Origin: an uncultured Clostridia bacterium
GTDB lineage: Bacteria; Bacillota; Clostridia; Lachnospirales; Anaerotignaceae
Length of the DNA stretch: 64,000 nt
Reading direction: 5' to 3'
NCBI GenBank assembly: GCA_944383885.1
Contig: CALWRF010000040.1
Span: 1 to 64,000 of the forward strand
Below are positions 44,791 through 53,527 of the stretch, piece by piece (within the stretch, counting starts at the first letter, position 1; each line of letters begins with the position of its first letter). The notes below the pieces were generated by a model, which saw only the letters and a list, made by a program, of their open reading frames with translations, was not told the DNA's origin and made no database searches. Both the position numbers and the translations under genes were made by a program.

Positions 44791-45117
44791 AATAATCCGC
44801 TTCCTGCAATTTATTCATACATTATACATAAAAATCTGTTATAATTGTATAAGCTGCGTAAATTATATAAAAACTGGTTATATTATTATATATGCCATAC
44901 ATATTTCAGCAGCCCTTTTTAATCTTGCTTAATAATTTTATTTAAAGGCTGCCAGATAATTGTATCACGAATTTAATCAAAATAGTAGAGCGTAAAAAAA
45001 TAATTTTAAAACAAAATATAATTATTGTTTATATCTTATATGCAATAAAAAACAGTATTATATAAATTCCTGAAACCGTATAATTAAATAAAAATTTAAA
45101 GGAGTTACCGCTTAATA
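44791..45117. other. AT-rich divergent intergenic region
   Basis: 327 bases between the divergent comEA and dacF-like genes. It must hold both promoters. No operator, RNA or repeat stands out; many TATAAT-like words make promoter choice ambiguous. Confidence 0.5.
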
Positions 45118-46503
45118 ATGAAAAAAACAATACGCATGGCTTTATTTATTATTATATTATCAATAACCCTTACTCCTGTTGAGTCAATGGCATTTACAGT
45201 ACCAGATGAAATAAGGCAGAAAGCAAATGAGCTTCAGCTTGACGCCGAAAGCGCCATATTAATAAATGCCGATACCGGCGATATATTATACGAAAAAAAC
45301 ATAAACCAGAAAGAATACCCAGCCAGCATTACAAAACTTATGACAATGCTGCTTGCCTTTGAAAACTGCAATATGGACGAAACAATAACTTTTTCAAGAA
45401 ACGCCGTATTTTCAATAGAGCCGGGCAGCAGCCATATAGGCATAGACCAAGGCGAAGAAATAACAGTTGACCAGGCGATGTACGCCATTATGCTCCAGTC
45501 GGCAAATGAAGTTTCAAACGGTGTTGCGGAGCATATAGACGGAAGCCTTGAGGCATTTGCCAGCCACATGACGCAAAGGGCAAAGGAGCTCGGTGCCGTT
45601 AACACCAATTTTGTAAATGCTAATGGACTTCACGATGAAAACCATTATACAACGGCTTACGATATGGCGCTTATTGCCCGTGAACTTCTTAAATATCCGC
45701 ATTTTAAAGATATTTTGTCTTGCACATATTATGAAATACCGCCTACCAATATTCAAAGTGAAACACGGTATCTTCACGGTCAGACACAGCTTATAAAAGA
45801 AGCTTCAGCTTTTTATTACCAGTACTGCGAGGGAGGCAAAACCGGATTTACTGACCAAGCCGGCAATACTCTTGTAGCCTATGCCGAAAAAGACGGCACT
45901 GAAATAATATCAGTTGTGCTTAAATCTACCGGCTATGGTGAATATACCGATACCATAAAACTTTTTGACTATGGTTTTGAAAACTTTAAAACACAGAATA
46001 TCTGCTCAGCAGGCAGTCTATGCCAAAACACAACCGCTGTTGAGGAAGGTCTTTTTAAAGATGAAACATTCAGTGTTGCCGGAAATTACGCTTCCGACAT
46101 TACTGTAACACTTCCTTTAAATTCTTCTTTAAGCGATATTAAAACAAATGTTAACATGCTTGAAAATCTATCAGTGCCTTTAAGCAGGGGAGATGTTATA
46201 GGCAGTGTTTCATTTGTTTTAAACGGTGAGGAAATAGGCAAAACAGATATTATTTCAGCAGATGATATAGGGACCCAGACTGCCCCTGTAATGGCAGGTA
46301 CGCAAAACAAAAAAGCTATAGATATTAAATTTGCCGCTTTATTGGTTCTGTTATCGGCAGCCGCGGTGTTTTTAATACGGCTTGCAGTAATAAAAATACG
46401 TTATGAGCACCGCAGAAAAAAGCGCCGCCAACGCCTTAAATATTACCGCGAAACTAATTTTCAGAATATAGAACTGTCATCAAAAAGCAGAAAATACAGG
46501 TAA
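45118..46503 (+). CDS. D-alanyl-D-alanine carboxypeptidase (DacF/PBP5 type)
   Basis: Removes the terminal D-Ala from peptidoglycan stem peptides outside the cell. The 461 residues comprise a signal peptide ending at about 25, the catalytic domain with S70-ITK73 (SxxK), an SAN motif (about 123) and KTG (GGKTGFT, about 240), a C-terminal PBP5 domain and a final membrane segment (about 402-422) with a strongly basic tail. The tail membrane helix in place of an amphipathic anchor is noteworthy. Start ATG 45118 behind AAAGGAG. Confidence 0.93.
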   Translation: MKKTIRMALFIIILSITLTPVESMAFTVPDEIRQKANELQLDAESAILINADTGDILYEKNINQKEYPASITKLMTMLLAFENCNMDETITFSRNAVFSIEPGSSHIGIDQGEEITVDQAMYAIMLQSANEVSNGVAEHIDGSLEAFASHMTQRAKELGAVNTNFVNANGLHDENHYTTAYDMALIARELLKYPHFKDILSCTYYEIPPTNIQSETRYLHGQTQLIKEASAFYYQYCEGGKTGFTDQAGNTLVAYAEKDGTEIISVVLKSTGYGEYTDTIKLFDYGFENFKTQNICSAGSLCQNTTAVEEGLFKDETFSVAGNYASDITVTLPLNSSLSDIKTNVNMLENLSVPLSRGDVIGSVSFVLNGEEIGKTDIISADDIGTQTAPVMAGTQNKKAIDIKFAALLVLLSAAAVFLIRLAVIKIRYEHRRKKRRQRLKYYRETNFQNIELSSKSRKYR

Positions 46504-46633
46504 ATTCAACTGCCAGTTTTTATATTTTTTAATTGTTTCTGTAATTCATAAAATATCTTAAAAATATAAAACAGGAAAATTTTTATTACCTATTGAAAAA
46601 TAAAATTAAAAGTAATAAAATTATAGAATAAAC

Positions 46634-46704
46634 GCGGATATAGTTCATCGGTAGAATGAGAGCTTCCCAAGCTTTAGAGACGGGTTCGACTCCCGCTATC
46701 CGCT
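46634..46704 (+). tRNA. tRNA-Gly (anticodon CCC)
   Basis: Acceptor arms GCGGATA / TATCCGC, D-arm with AGTTCATCGGTAGAAT, anticodon loop TTCCCAA (anticodon CCC), and T-arm GGGTTCGACTCCC. CCA is not encoded. 71 bases, normal for tRNA-Gly. Confidence 0.97.
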
Positions 46705-46819
46705 TTATTTTTTTGCCTGTTTTTAATAAAAACAGCCTGCCGTGCATCAAACATTTAAAGCATACCGGTATTATATACGCTATATAATGCTGCTGTTTTG
46801 TAATATAAGGAGTGAATAT

Positions 46820-47965
46820 ATGAACACATTTGAATCCGGAGTATACAGACCGCCTATGCACAGTTTCAGCCTTCTTTTAAGGGTTACGGAAAACTGCCCT
46901 TGGAATAAGTGCAATTTTTGTATGCTTTACCGCGGCTGCCAGTTTAAAACACGTCCCGTTGAAGATGTGCTGAAAGATATAGACTCAATGGCTGAAATTA
47001 AAGAGCGCATTTTGTCCCATGTCCTTCCTAACGGTGAGTTTGATACTGTTTCTTTAAACAAAGAATATTTTTCACTTAAAACAGATAAAGAACGCGAATG
47101 CTATGCCATGGTGTTCAACTGGGCTGCCAACGGAAATATGGAAGCCATATTCCTTCAAGACGGCAACACAATGGTGCTGCAAACAGAAAAACTTATTAAA
47201 ATAGTTGAGAGAATAACGCAAAAATTTCCTGAGCTTAAAATAATAGCTTCTTACGGCAGGGCAGATTCTATCTGCCGCAAGTCTGTTGAAGAGCTTAAAG
47301 AATTAAAGGACGCCGGTTTAAATATGATACATTCCGGCTTTGAAACATGCTGCGGCGAAACACTTAAAGTTATAAACAAGGGGTTTTCTGTCCAGCAGGA
47401 GCTTGAAGCCGGTTTAAAGCTTAAAGAAGCGCAGATGACAATTAATCTTTTTTATATGCCGGGAAACGGCGGTATTGATTTAAGCGATAAAAACGCATTT
47501 GAAACAGCTAAAGTCATGAAACAGATTAACCCGGAATTTATAAGAATACGCACATTTATGATGAAGGAGGGCTCCCCTCTTTACGAAATGAATAACGCAG
47601 GCACATTCAGAAATTGTACTGAAGACGGCAAGGTGCGGGAGCTTAGAAGCTTTATTGACAATTTAGAAGGCTCAACATCTTATGTAATAAGCGACCATAT
47701 TATAAATCTCCTGCCTTATGTTGAAGGATATATTGATAAAAGCCGCGAGGATATTTTAAATTATATGGACGAGTATTTTGCCCTGCCTGTATATGAGAAA
47801 AAGCGCTTTCAGCTTGCAAGGAGGCTGTATTATTTAGACTCTTGGAAAAACATTGATTACTTAACCCAGAGCCAGCTTAACAATATAGATTTTATGATTA
47901 AAAGCGTAAATAATGATTATGCATGGGAAAAGCTCATACTTTCCTATGCTTCTAAAATGATTTAA
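46820..47965 (+). CDS. radical SAM protein
   Basis: About 381 residues from ATG 46820 behind AAGGAG. It has an N-terminal radical SAM cluster motif CPWNKCNFC (C-x4-C-x2-C, seen in a subset of the superfamily), YRGC after it, and a TIM-barrel-like domain with SGFETCCGETLK. Members of this group are annotated only as radical SAM proteins; the reaction is unknown. It follows tRNA-Gly by 115 bases and ends at a strong terminator. Confidence 0.88.
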   Translation: MNTFESGVYRPPMHSFSLLLRVTENCPWNKCNFCMLYRGCQFKTRPVEDVLKDIDSMAEIKERILSHVLPNGEFDTVSLNKEYFSLKTDKERECYAMVFNWAANGNMEAIFLQDGNTMVLQTEKLIKIVERITQKFPELKIIASYGRADSICRKSVEELKELKDAGLNMIHSGFETCCGETLKVINKGFSVQQELEAGLKLKEAQMTINLFYMPGNGGIDLSDKNAFETAKVMKQINPEFIRIRTFMMKEGSPLYEMNNAGTFRNCTEDGKVRELRSFIDNLEGSTSYVISDHIINLLPYVEGYIDKSREDILNYMDEYFALPVYEKKRFQLARRLYYLDSWKNIDYLTQSQLNNIDFMIKSVNNDYAWEKLILSYASKMI

Positions 47966-47970
47966 CACCA

Positions 47971-48006
47971 AAAGCGTGATATTATTAAATTAATAATTCA
48001 CGCTTT
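47971..48006 (+). terminator. terminator after the radical SAM gene
   Basis: Stem AAAGCGTGA...TTATTA / TAATAAT...TCACGCTTT, then a T run. Confidence 0.9.
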
Positions 48007-48009
48007 TTA

Positions 48010-48036
48010 TTTTGCCTTTAATAAAGCATAAATATA
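48010..48036 (+). repeat. 27-base direct repeat, left copy
   Basis: Identical over 27 bases to 51022-51048; contains GCCTTTAATAAAGCATAAA. Both copies directly follow the T run of a terminator-like hairpin. The pair bounds the AraC-EamA-DUF2000-pseudogene block. Confidence 0.85.
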
Positions 48037-48204
48037 ATTTTTTAAATTCCAGCAGCCTGATATCTGCTATATTTTGCAGCTTAAAACTTATGCCAAACAG
48101 AAATAAACAATATACTAAACACCGCAGTTTATATTTTGAAGATATTTTACAAGCCTTCTTAAAAACCACATGATACAATTGGTGTTGGCAAGGAGGAATA
48201 GTAA

Positions 48205-49059
48205 ATGATTAAGGAAATAAAAACAGTAGTATATGATGATGTGCTGCATTTGGAAGCCTACCGCTTTGAGGGCATTATACAGCCGTTTCCAAACCACTTC
48301 CATGAATATTATGTAATAGGTTTTGTAGAAAACGGACAACGCTGCTTATCGTGCAGAAATCAAGAGTATACAATTGGAAAAGGCAATATTATTCTGTTTA
48401 ACCCATGCGATAGCCATGCCTGTGTTCAAACAGATGACTGCGCGCTGGATTATCGCGGCTTCAATATCACAAAAGAAGTTATGCTGGATTTAGCGGAAGA
48501 AATTACCGGAAAACATGAACTTCCGGGATTTTCACAAACTGTTATTTATGACGATGAAATAGCCTGTTATTTGCGCACGCTTCATGAACTTGTAATGAAT
48601 GGCTCGCTTGAATTTGGCAAAGAGGAAAATCTGCTTTTTATGATTTCATTGCTTATAAAGCGGTATTGCCAGCCTTTTGATGAATGTATAAATGAGTGCA
48701 GTAAAGAAATTGAAAAAGCCTGCGCCTTTATCGAAGAACATTTTGCCGAACGTATTTATTTAGAGCATATATGCCGTCATGCCGGGTTAAGCAAATCTGC
48801 ATTACTGCGTGCTTTTACAAGGTCAAAAGGTGTAACGCCTTATTGTTATTTAGAAAATATACGTATTGGAGCAGCAAAAAAACTGTTAGAACAAGGCATA
48901 TCTCCTGTTGAAACCGCTTTACAGACAGGTTTTTCCGACCAAAGCCACTTTACAAATTATTTTAACCGCTATATCGGCTTAGCGCCCGGCGTATACAGAG
49001 AAATATTTCTTAAAAATAACGGTTCCGGAGGTGAAAAGCATGGCAAATACCGCGGCTAA
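48205..49059 (+). CDS. AraC-family regulator with cupin sensing domain
   Basis: A 284-residue regulator: N-terminal AraC-type cupin (FPNHFHEYYVIGFVENGQR, about 30-50) and a C-terminal double HTH (LEHICRHAGLSKSALLRAF and ETALQTGFSDQSHFTNYFNRYIG split). Start ATG 48205 behind AAGGAGG. It overlaps the EamA transporter start by 20 bases, so it probably controls that exporter and DUF2000 gene. Effector unknown. Confidence 0.92.
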   Translation: MIKEIKTVVYDDVLHLEAYRFEGIIQPFPNHFHEYYVIGFVENGQRCLSCRNQEYTIGKGNIILFNPCDSHACVQTDDCALDYRGFNITKEVMLDLAEEITGKHELPGFSQTVIYDDEIACYLRTLHELVMNGSLEFGKEENLLFMISLLIKRYCQPFDECINECSKEIEKACAFIEEHFAERIYLEHICRHAGLSKSALLRAFTRSKGVTPYCYLENIRIGAAKKLLEQGISPVETALQTGFSDQSHFTNYFNRYIGLAPGVYREIFLKNNGSGGEKHGKYRG

Positions 49060-49954
49060 AGGGCATTTTGCCTCTTTTGTTACTGTTATAATTTGGGGAA
49101 CAACATTCATATCTACAAAAGTGCTGTTATCAGCTTTTCAGCCAATAGAAATATTATTTTTCAGGTTTCTGCTGGGCTTGGCAGTCTTGCTGATAGTTTA
49201 TCCTCACCGCTTAAAACTTACATCATTCAATCAGGAGATAATTTTTATATCAGCCGGTTTATGCGGTGTATGCCTGTATTATCTGCTGGAAAATATCGCT
49301 CTTAAATATACAGCAGCATCAAATGTTGGCGTAATAATTTCAGCTGCACCATTTTTTACCGCAATACTGTCTAATCTATTTTTAAAACATGATGAAAAGC
49401 TCAGCGTAAATTTTTTCATTGGATTTATTGCCGCTATGGCTGGAATTGGCATTATAAGCTTTAACGGAGCGAATTTAAAACTTAATCCTATCGGTGATTT
49501 ATTGGCGCTGCTTGCTGCCTTTTTATTTGCATGCTATTCTATTCTTACAAAAAAAATCAGCAGCTATGGGTACAATACTATTTTAACAACAAGACGTGTG
49601 TTTTTTTACGGTATTTTATTTATGGTACCATCACTTTTTATATTTGACTTTAAGCTTGGTTTATACAGATTTGTTAACCCTGTATATCTGCTTAATATTC
49701 TGTTTTTGGGGTTTGGAGCCTCTGCGCTCTGCTTTGTTACATGGAATTTTGCTGTAAAAGTATTAGGCGCAGTTAAGACAAGCATTTATATCTATCTGTC
49801 TCCTGTAATAACTGTTTCGGCTTCGGTTATTATTATTCATGAGCCTTTTACATTAATGACTGCTGCCGGGACTGTCTTAACATTATCCAGGCTGCTTATT
49901 TCCGGAATAAAGCACAAAAGAAAAGAGGTTAAAAACAATGGATTTACAGAATGA
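49040..49954 (+). CDS. EamA-family (DMT) transporter
   Basis: From ATG 49040 (GGAGGTG upstream) a 304-residue membrane protein with ten hydrophobic segments and two EamA repeats: ASFVTVIIWGTTFISTK at the start and the second repeat from about 150. Members export amino acids or metabolites. Coupled to the AraC gene before and the DUF2000 gene after. Confidence 0.92.
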   Translation: MANTAAKGHFASFVTVIIWGTTFISTKVLLSAFQPIEILFFRFLLGLAVLLIVYPHRLKLTSFNQEIIFISAGLCGVCLYYLLENIALKYTAASNVGVIISAAPFFTAILSNLFLKHDEKLSVNFFIGFIAAMAGIGIISFNGANLKLNPIGDLLALLAAFLFACYSILTKKISSYGYNTILTTRRVFFYGILFMVPSLFIFDFKLGLYRFVNPVYLLNILFLGFGASALCFVTWNFAVKVLGAVKTSIYIYLSPVITVSASVIIIHEPFTLMTAAGTVLTLSRLLISGIKHKRKEVKNNGFTE

Positions 49955-50360
49955 AAAATGCATTATGATAATTGATGAAAACCTGCCGTTAGGTATTATA
50001 GCAAATACTGCGGCAATTATGGGAATTACATTAGGTAGTAAAATACCGGAAATAGTTGGCAGAGATGTAATTGACAAAACCGGAAATACGCATTTAGGCA
50101 TAATTAAAATTCCTGTCCCTGTTTTAAAAGGCAGCACAGAAATAATAAAATCTTTACGTAAAAAACTTTACGAGCCTTATTTTTCTGATTTGACTGTAGT
50201 TGATTTTTCTATTTTGGCTCAATGCTGCAAAACATATAATGAATTTATTAATAAAATGAAAGAAACATCTGAAATTGACTTAAATTACATTGGCATTGCT
50301 CTATGCGGAGCAAAAAATAAAATAAATAAACTGACAGGCAGTATGCCGCTTCTGCGATAA
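49938..50360 (+). CDS. DUF2000-domain protein
   Basis: A 140-residue soluble protein with the DUF2000 pattern: KCIMIIDENLPLGIIANTAA at the N-terminus and LGIIKIPVPVLKGS in the middle. Function unknown; the fold is related to peptidyl-tRNA hydrolase II. It often accompanies AraC and EamA genes, as here, where it overlaps the EamA gene by 17 bases. Confidence 0.88.
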   Translation: MDLQNEKCIMIIDENLPLGIIANTAAIMGITLGSKIPEIVGRDVIDKTGNTHLGIIKIPVPVLKGSTEIIKSLRKKLYEPYFSDLTVVDFSILAQCCKTYNEFINKMKETSEIDLNYIGIALCGAKNKINKLTGSMPLLR

Positions 50361-50444
50361 TTTAAAAACAGATACAAATAATCTCATTTTGTATTTAAGC
50401 AACAGCAAGCTGCTTGTTAAATCCTTCCGCAAATAATATAATAA

Positions 50445-50870
50445 GTCATAACAAAATACTTTATTTAGATGGAAGAAAAATTGAAGCACAAGATATTATC
50501 AAGGTCTTATGTGAAAAAAATAATATTACGCATAAGCAGCTTGCTGAGCGTGTGAAAGTTACAAAGACAGGCATTTAACCGATTGGAAACAGGTGAAACA
50601 CAGCCAAATACAGATACATTGAAATTGTTATCAAAAGTTTTTGATGTGTCAATAAATACTCTTCTATGTTTTCCGCAGCAGCCGTTCTGTCAATGCTGCG
50701 CTATGCCATTAAATGAAGATGGACTTATTAGCCATAAGATAGATGGGAGTTATAACGAAGACTATTGCAAATGGTGATATTTTGCAGGTGGGTTTACTTA
50801 TCAATCAAAGAAAGATTTCCTGTATTACATGCTTAAAAATATGCCAAATCGGCATAACACAGATTAAGAA
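50445..50870 (+). pseudogene. decayed XRE regulator with putative zinc-ribbon domain
   Basis: The HTH half reads LDGRKIEAQDIIKVLCEKN then THKQLAERVKVTKT in one frame, then a one-base shift near 50570 moves to FNRLETGETQPNTDTLKLLSKVFDVS. The C-terminal half has CQCCAMPLNEDGL and EDYCKW, typical of a putative zinc-ribbon domain; there a TGA (50776-50778) replaces the expected Cys codon before YFAGGFTYQSKKDF. Two defects and no clear start indicate a dead gene. Confidence 0.75.
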
Positions 50871-51021
50871 ATCAGGCGCAGATAGTTGATTCATGTCTTT
50901 TACAATTAAAACACTGAAAATAACTTTATTTTCACATAAAAACACATTTTAGAAAAGTTCAAACAGTTTTTAATCCAGATTAAAACAGTCTTTGCAGGAA
51001 ATTTTCCACAGGGGCTGCTTT

Positions 51022-51048
51022 TTTTGCCTTTAATAAAGCATAAATATA
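51022..51048 (+). repeat. 27-base direct repeat, right copy
   Basis: Identical to 48010-48036. It follows a GCAG / CTGC hairpin with a T run (about 50994-51026). The rest of 50871-51234 is AT-rich without a gene until the MarR promoter. Confidence 0.85.
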
Positions 51049-51171
51049 TTTATGTTTATTTTGGCAAAGTATTTTATAGTCTGAAATATATATTTCCAAT
51101 AAACTCCGCCAAACATAATGCGTAAAAATCCAAAATAAATCTGTATTACTTAAAAATAGTTTAAAAGTCTA

Positions 51172-51219
51172 TTGACTTATGTACGAAATCGGATATAATA
51201 AACAATGTACTAAATCGGA
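51172..51219 (+). promoter_or_regulatory. marR promoter with two operator-like direct repeats
   Basis: TTGACT (51172-51177), 16-base spacer, TATAAT (51194-51199). ATGTACGAAATCGGA (51179-51193) fills the spacer and ATGTACTAAATCGGA (51205-51219) covers the transcript start, 26 bases apart. This suggests autorepression by the following MarR protein. Confidence 0.75.
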
Positions 51220-51234
51220 CAAGAAGGCGAATAT

Positions 51235-51666
51235 ATGCATTATTTAGAAACGGGACAATATACCTATTTAGCAGGAGAAATCAACGCCTTATATCATGAG
51301 GCGGCTGTTAAAGCTGGTATATCAGACAGTGTCCAAAATATTTTATATGTACTTTGCGAAAAAGACGGAAAATGCCTGCAAAGCGAAATAAGCAAACTTA
51401 CAGGCATAAGCCGGCAGACAATTAATTCTGCGATTCGCAAACTGGAAAAAGATGGAATTGTGTATTTACAGCAGGGAAAAGGAAGAAATACAATTCTCTG
51501 CCTTACTGAAAAGGGAAAGAAATTTTCATTGGAAAAAATAAAGCCTTTGCATGAAATAGAAAACAAAATCTGGAATGACTGGACAAAAGAGGAGCAGCAG
51601 CAATACATTGTACTTACAAAAAAATACCGCGACGGATTAAAAAAATATATGGAAGATATTTTATAA
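51235..51666 (+). CDS. MarR-family transcriptional regulator
   Basis: A 143-residue winged-helix regulator; LQSEISKLTGISRQTINSAIRKLEKDG is the DNA-binding region (about 45-71) and LQQGKGRNTILCLTEKGK the wing. ATG 51235 follows AAGAAGGCG. It precedes an MFS exporter, a GNAT and a Vat-like acetyltransferase on the same strand, so it probably governs them. Confidence 0.92.
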   Translation: MHYLETGQYTYLAGEINALYHEAAVKAGISDSVQNILYVLCEKDGKCLQSEISKLTGISRQTINSAIRKLEKDGIVYLQQGKGRNTILCLTEKGKKFSLEKIKPLHEIENKIWNDWTKEEQQQYIVLTKKYRDGLKKYMEDIL

Positions 51667-51791
51667 ATGCAAATAACAATTGCTTTTTAGGGAGGTGGCT
51701 TGATGTCGGCAGCAGCTCAATAAGGGGCTTATCACATTTGATATTGTCCCATGTTTGAAAATATAATTTGAAAATGAGAGGACAATTTAAT

Positions 51792-53015
51792 ATGGAAAAA
51801 GTACAAAAATGGAAATCGCAGTTTATTACTGTTGCATTGGGACAGGCAGTTTCAATGTTAGGAAGCCACGGTGTTCAGTTTGCTCTTATTTGGCACCTTG
51901 CCGAAAAAACATCTTCACCGTTAATGTTGGGAATATCAGGGCTTGTTGCCTATATTCCAATGACATTATTCAGCCCGCTTGCAGGAATTGCAGCTGACCG
52001 CTTTAACCGAAAATTCATATCTATTTTTTCGGATTTGGCAATGGGTACAGTTGCGCTGATTTATGCGGTACTGCTGCTCTTTTTTGACCTTCCCGTATGG
52101 ACAGTATTTGTTATTCTTTGTGTCCGTGGTATTGGAAATACATTCCAGCAGCCGGCAATACAGTCAATTATTCCACAGCTTGTGCCAAAGGACCAGCTAA
52201 TAAAAACAAATGGGTGGATGCAGCTTTTAAATTCTGGTTCATTTTTGATTGGTCCGGTAATCGGTGCGTCTTTATATGCGGTTTTTCCTATGTCAATTGT
52301 TTTAATGAGCGATGTAGCCGGGGCAATTTTAGCAAGTACTGCATTAGCAGTTGTCAAAATACCAAAACTTGAAAAAACAGAACATGAAAAACAGAATTTC
52401 ACAGCAGAAATAAAATATGGACTTCAGGTATTTAAAGAAGATAAAAAATTATTTTATATCCTAATTGCCGAGGCGCTCTGTATGTTCTTTTATGCGCCGC
52501 TATCATCATTTTATCCGCTTATGACAAGCGATTATTTTAAGTTATCGGCAATGTATGGCAGCGCTGTGGAGTTATCTTTTGCAATGGGCATGATGGTATC
52601 TTCCCTTTTGTTTTCCAGCGTTTTAAATATAAAACGAAAAATAAGAACCTCTTTTATTGGTTTGTTTTTAATGGGAGTTATATCGCTAAACTGCGGAATT
52701 ATACCGCCTACTTATGCCGGTTGGTTTTTATTTGCAGTATGCTGTATCTGTTTAGGAGCATTTGGAAATATCCATACAATTCCGCTTACAGCGTATATGC
52801 AGGAAACCATATCACATGACAAAATGGGGCGGGCATTTTCTGTCCTTACGCTAATTTCATCTGTCACAATGCCAATTGGATTGCTTTTCAGCAGTCCAAT
52901 AGCAGAAAAAGCAGGAGTCAATGTCTGGTTTTCTATTTCCGGAATTTGTATAATTATACTTACTGCCGGTGTTTCAATACGATATGCCGCAAAATACGGG
53001 AGGCGAAAAATATGA
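51792..53015 (+). CDS. MFS exporter, macrolide/tetracycline-efflux-like
   Basis: A 407-residue major facilitator from ATG 51792 (GAGAGGA upstream) with 12 membrane segments. The GIAADRFNRK loop between segments 2 and 3 and the layout ALIWHLAEKTSS ... LMLGISGLVAYIP match the Mef/Tet(V)-type drug exporters of Firmicutes. Drug export is likely but not proven. Overlaps the GNAT gene by four bases (ATGA). Confidence 0.88.
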   Translation: MEKVQKWKSQFITVALGQAVSMLGSHGVQFALIWHLAEKTSSPLMLGISGLVAYIPMTLFSPLAGIAADRFNRKFISIFSDLAMGTVALIYAVLLLFFDLPVWTVFVILCVRGIGNTFQQPAIQSIIPQLVPKDQLIKTNGWMQLLNSGSFLIGPVIGASLYAVFPMSIVLMSDVAGAILASTALAVVKIPKLEKTEHEKQNFTAEIKYGLQVFKEDKKLFYILIAEALCMFFYAPLSSFYPLMTSDYFKLSAMYGSAVELSFAMGMMVSSLLFSSVLNIKRKIRTSFIGLFLMGVISLNCGIIPPTYAGWFLFAVCCICLGAFGNIHTIPLTAYMQETISHDKMGRAFSVLTLISSVTMPIGLLFSSPIAEKAGVNVWFSISGICIIILTAGVSIRYAAKYGRRKI

Positions 53016-53434
53016 TTAGAGAATTTAAAATTTCAGATACAGAACGGGTTATGCAGTTATGGCTTTTGGGAAATGAGGACGCGCATTATTTTATACCAAA
53101 AGAATATTGGCTCTCTCATTACAGCGAAGTTCAAGAAGCATTATTGCAGGCTGAAGTTTTTGTATATGATAAAGATGGGGAAATTCTGGGATTTGCAGGT
53201 ATGATTAAAGAACATATAGCCGGAATTTTTGTTGACAAAAACTGCCGCTCCCGAAAAATAGGCAATCTGCTTTTAAATTATATAAAAGAGAGATATAACG
53301 CTATTTCACTAAATGTGTATCAGAAAAATAAACGGGCAGTTGCGTTTTATAACAAAGAAGGTTTTTCTGTATTCTCAGAATCAGTTGATGAAAATACAGG
53401 AGAAAAAGAATATACAATGTTCTGGAAAAAATAA
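53012..53434 (+). CDS. GNAT-family N-acetyltransferase
   Basis: A 140-residue GNAT enzyme (MIREFKISDTERVMQLW at the N-terminus, acetyl-CoA motif FVDKNCRSRKIGNLLLNY, then LNVYQKNKRAVAFYNKEGF). Translated together with the MFS gene. Substrate could be a drug amine, a polyamine or a protein; not resolved. Confidence 0.9.
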   Translation: MIREFKISDTERVMQLWLLGNEDAHYFIPKEYWLSHYSEVQEALLQAEVFVYDKDGEILGFAGMIKEHIAGIFVDKNCRSRKIGNLLLNYIKERYNAISLNVYQKNKRAVAFYNKEGFSVFSESVDENTGEKEYTMFWKK

Positions 53435-53473
53435 CATAGCTCGCACGCCTTTACTGTTAAGCTTTTAAACGTC

Positions 53474-53500
53474 GGCGGCAAAAAGCATTGCCGCCTTTTT
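53474..53500 (+). terminator. terminator after the GNAT gene
   Basis: GGCGGCAA / TTGCCGCC stem, 6-base loop, five-T run. Confidence 0.9.
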
Positions 53501-53527
53501 ACATAATTTCAGAAAGGAGATTTTTCT

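Noticed and set aside
50776..50778. UGA as selenocysteine in the zinc-ribbon gene
   Set aside because: The gene already has a frameshift, lacks a clear start, and no convincing SECIS hairpin follows; decay explains it better.
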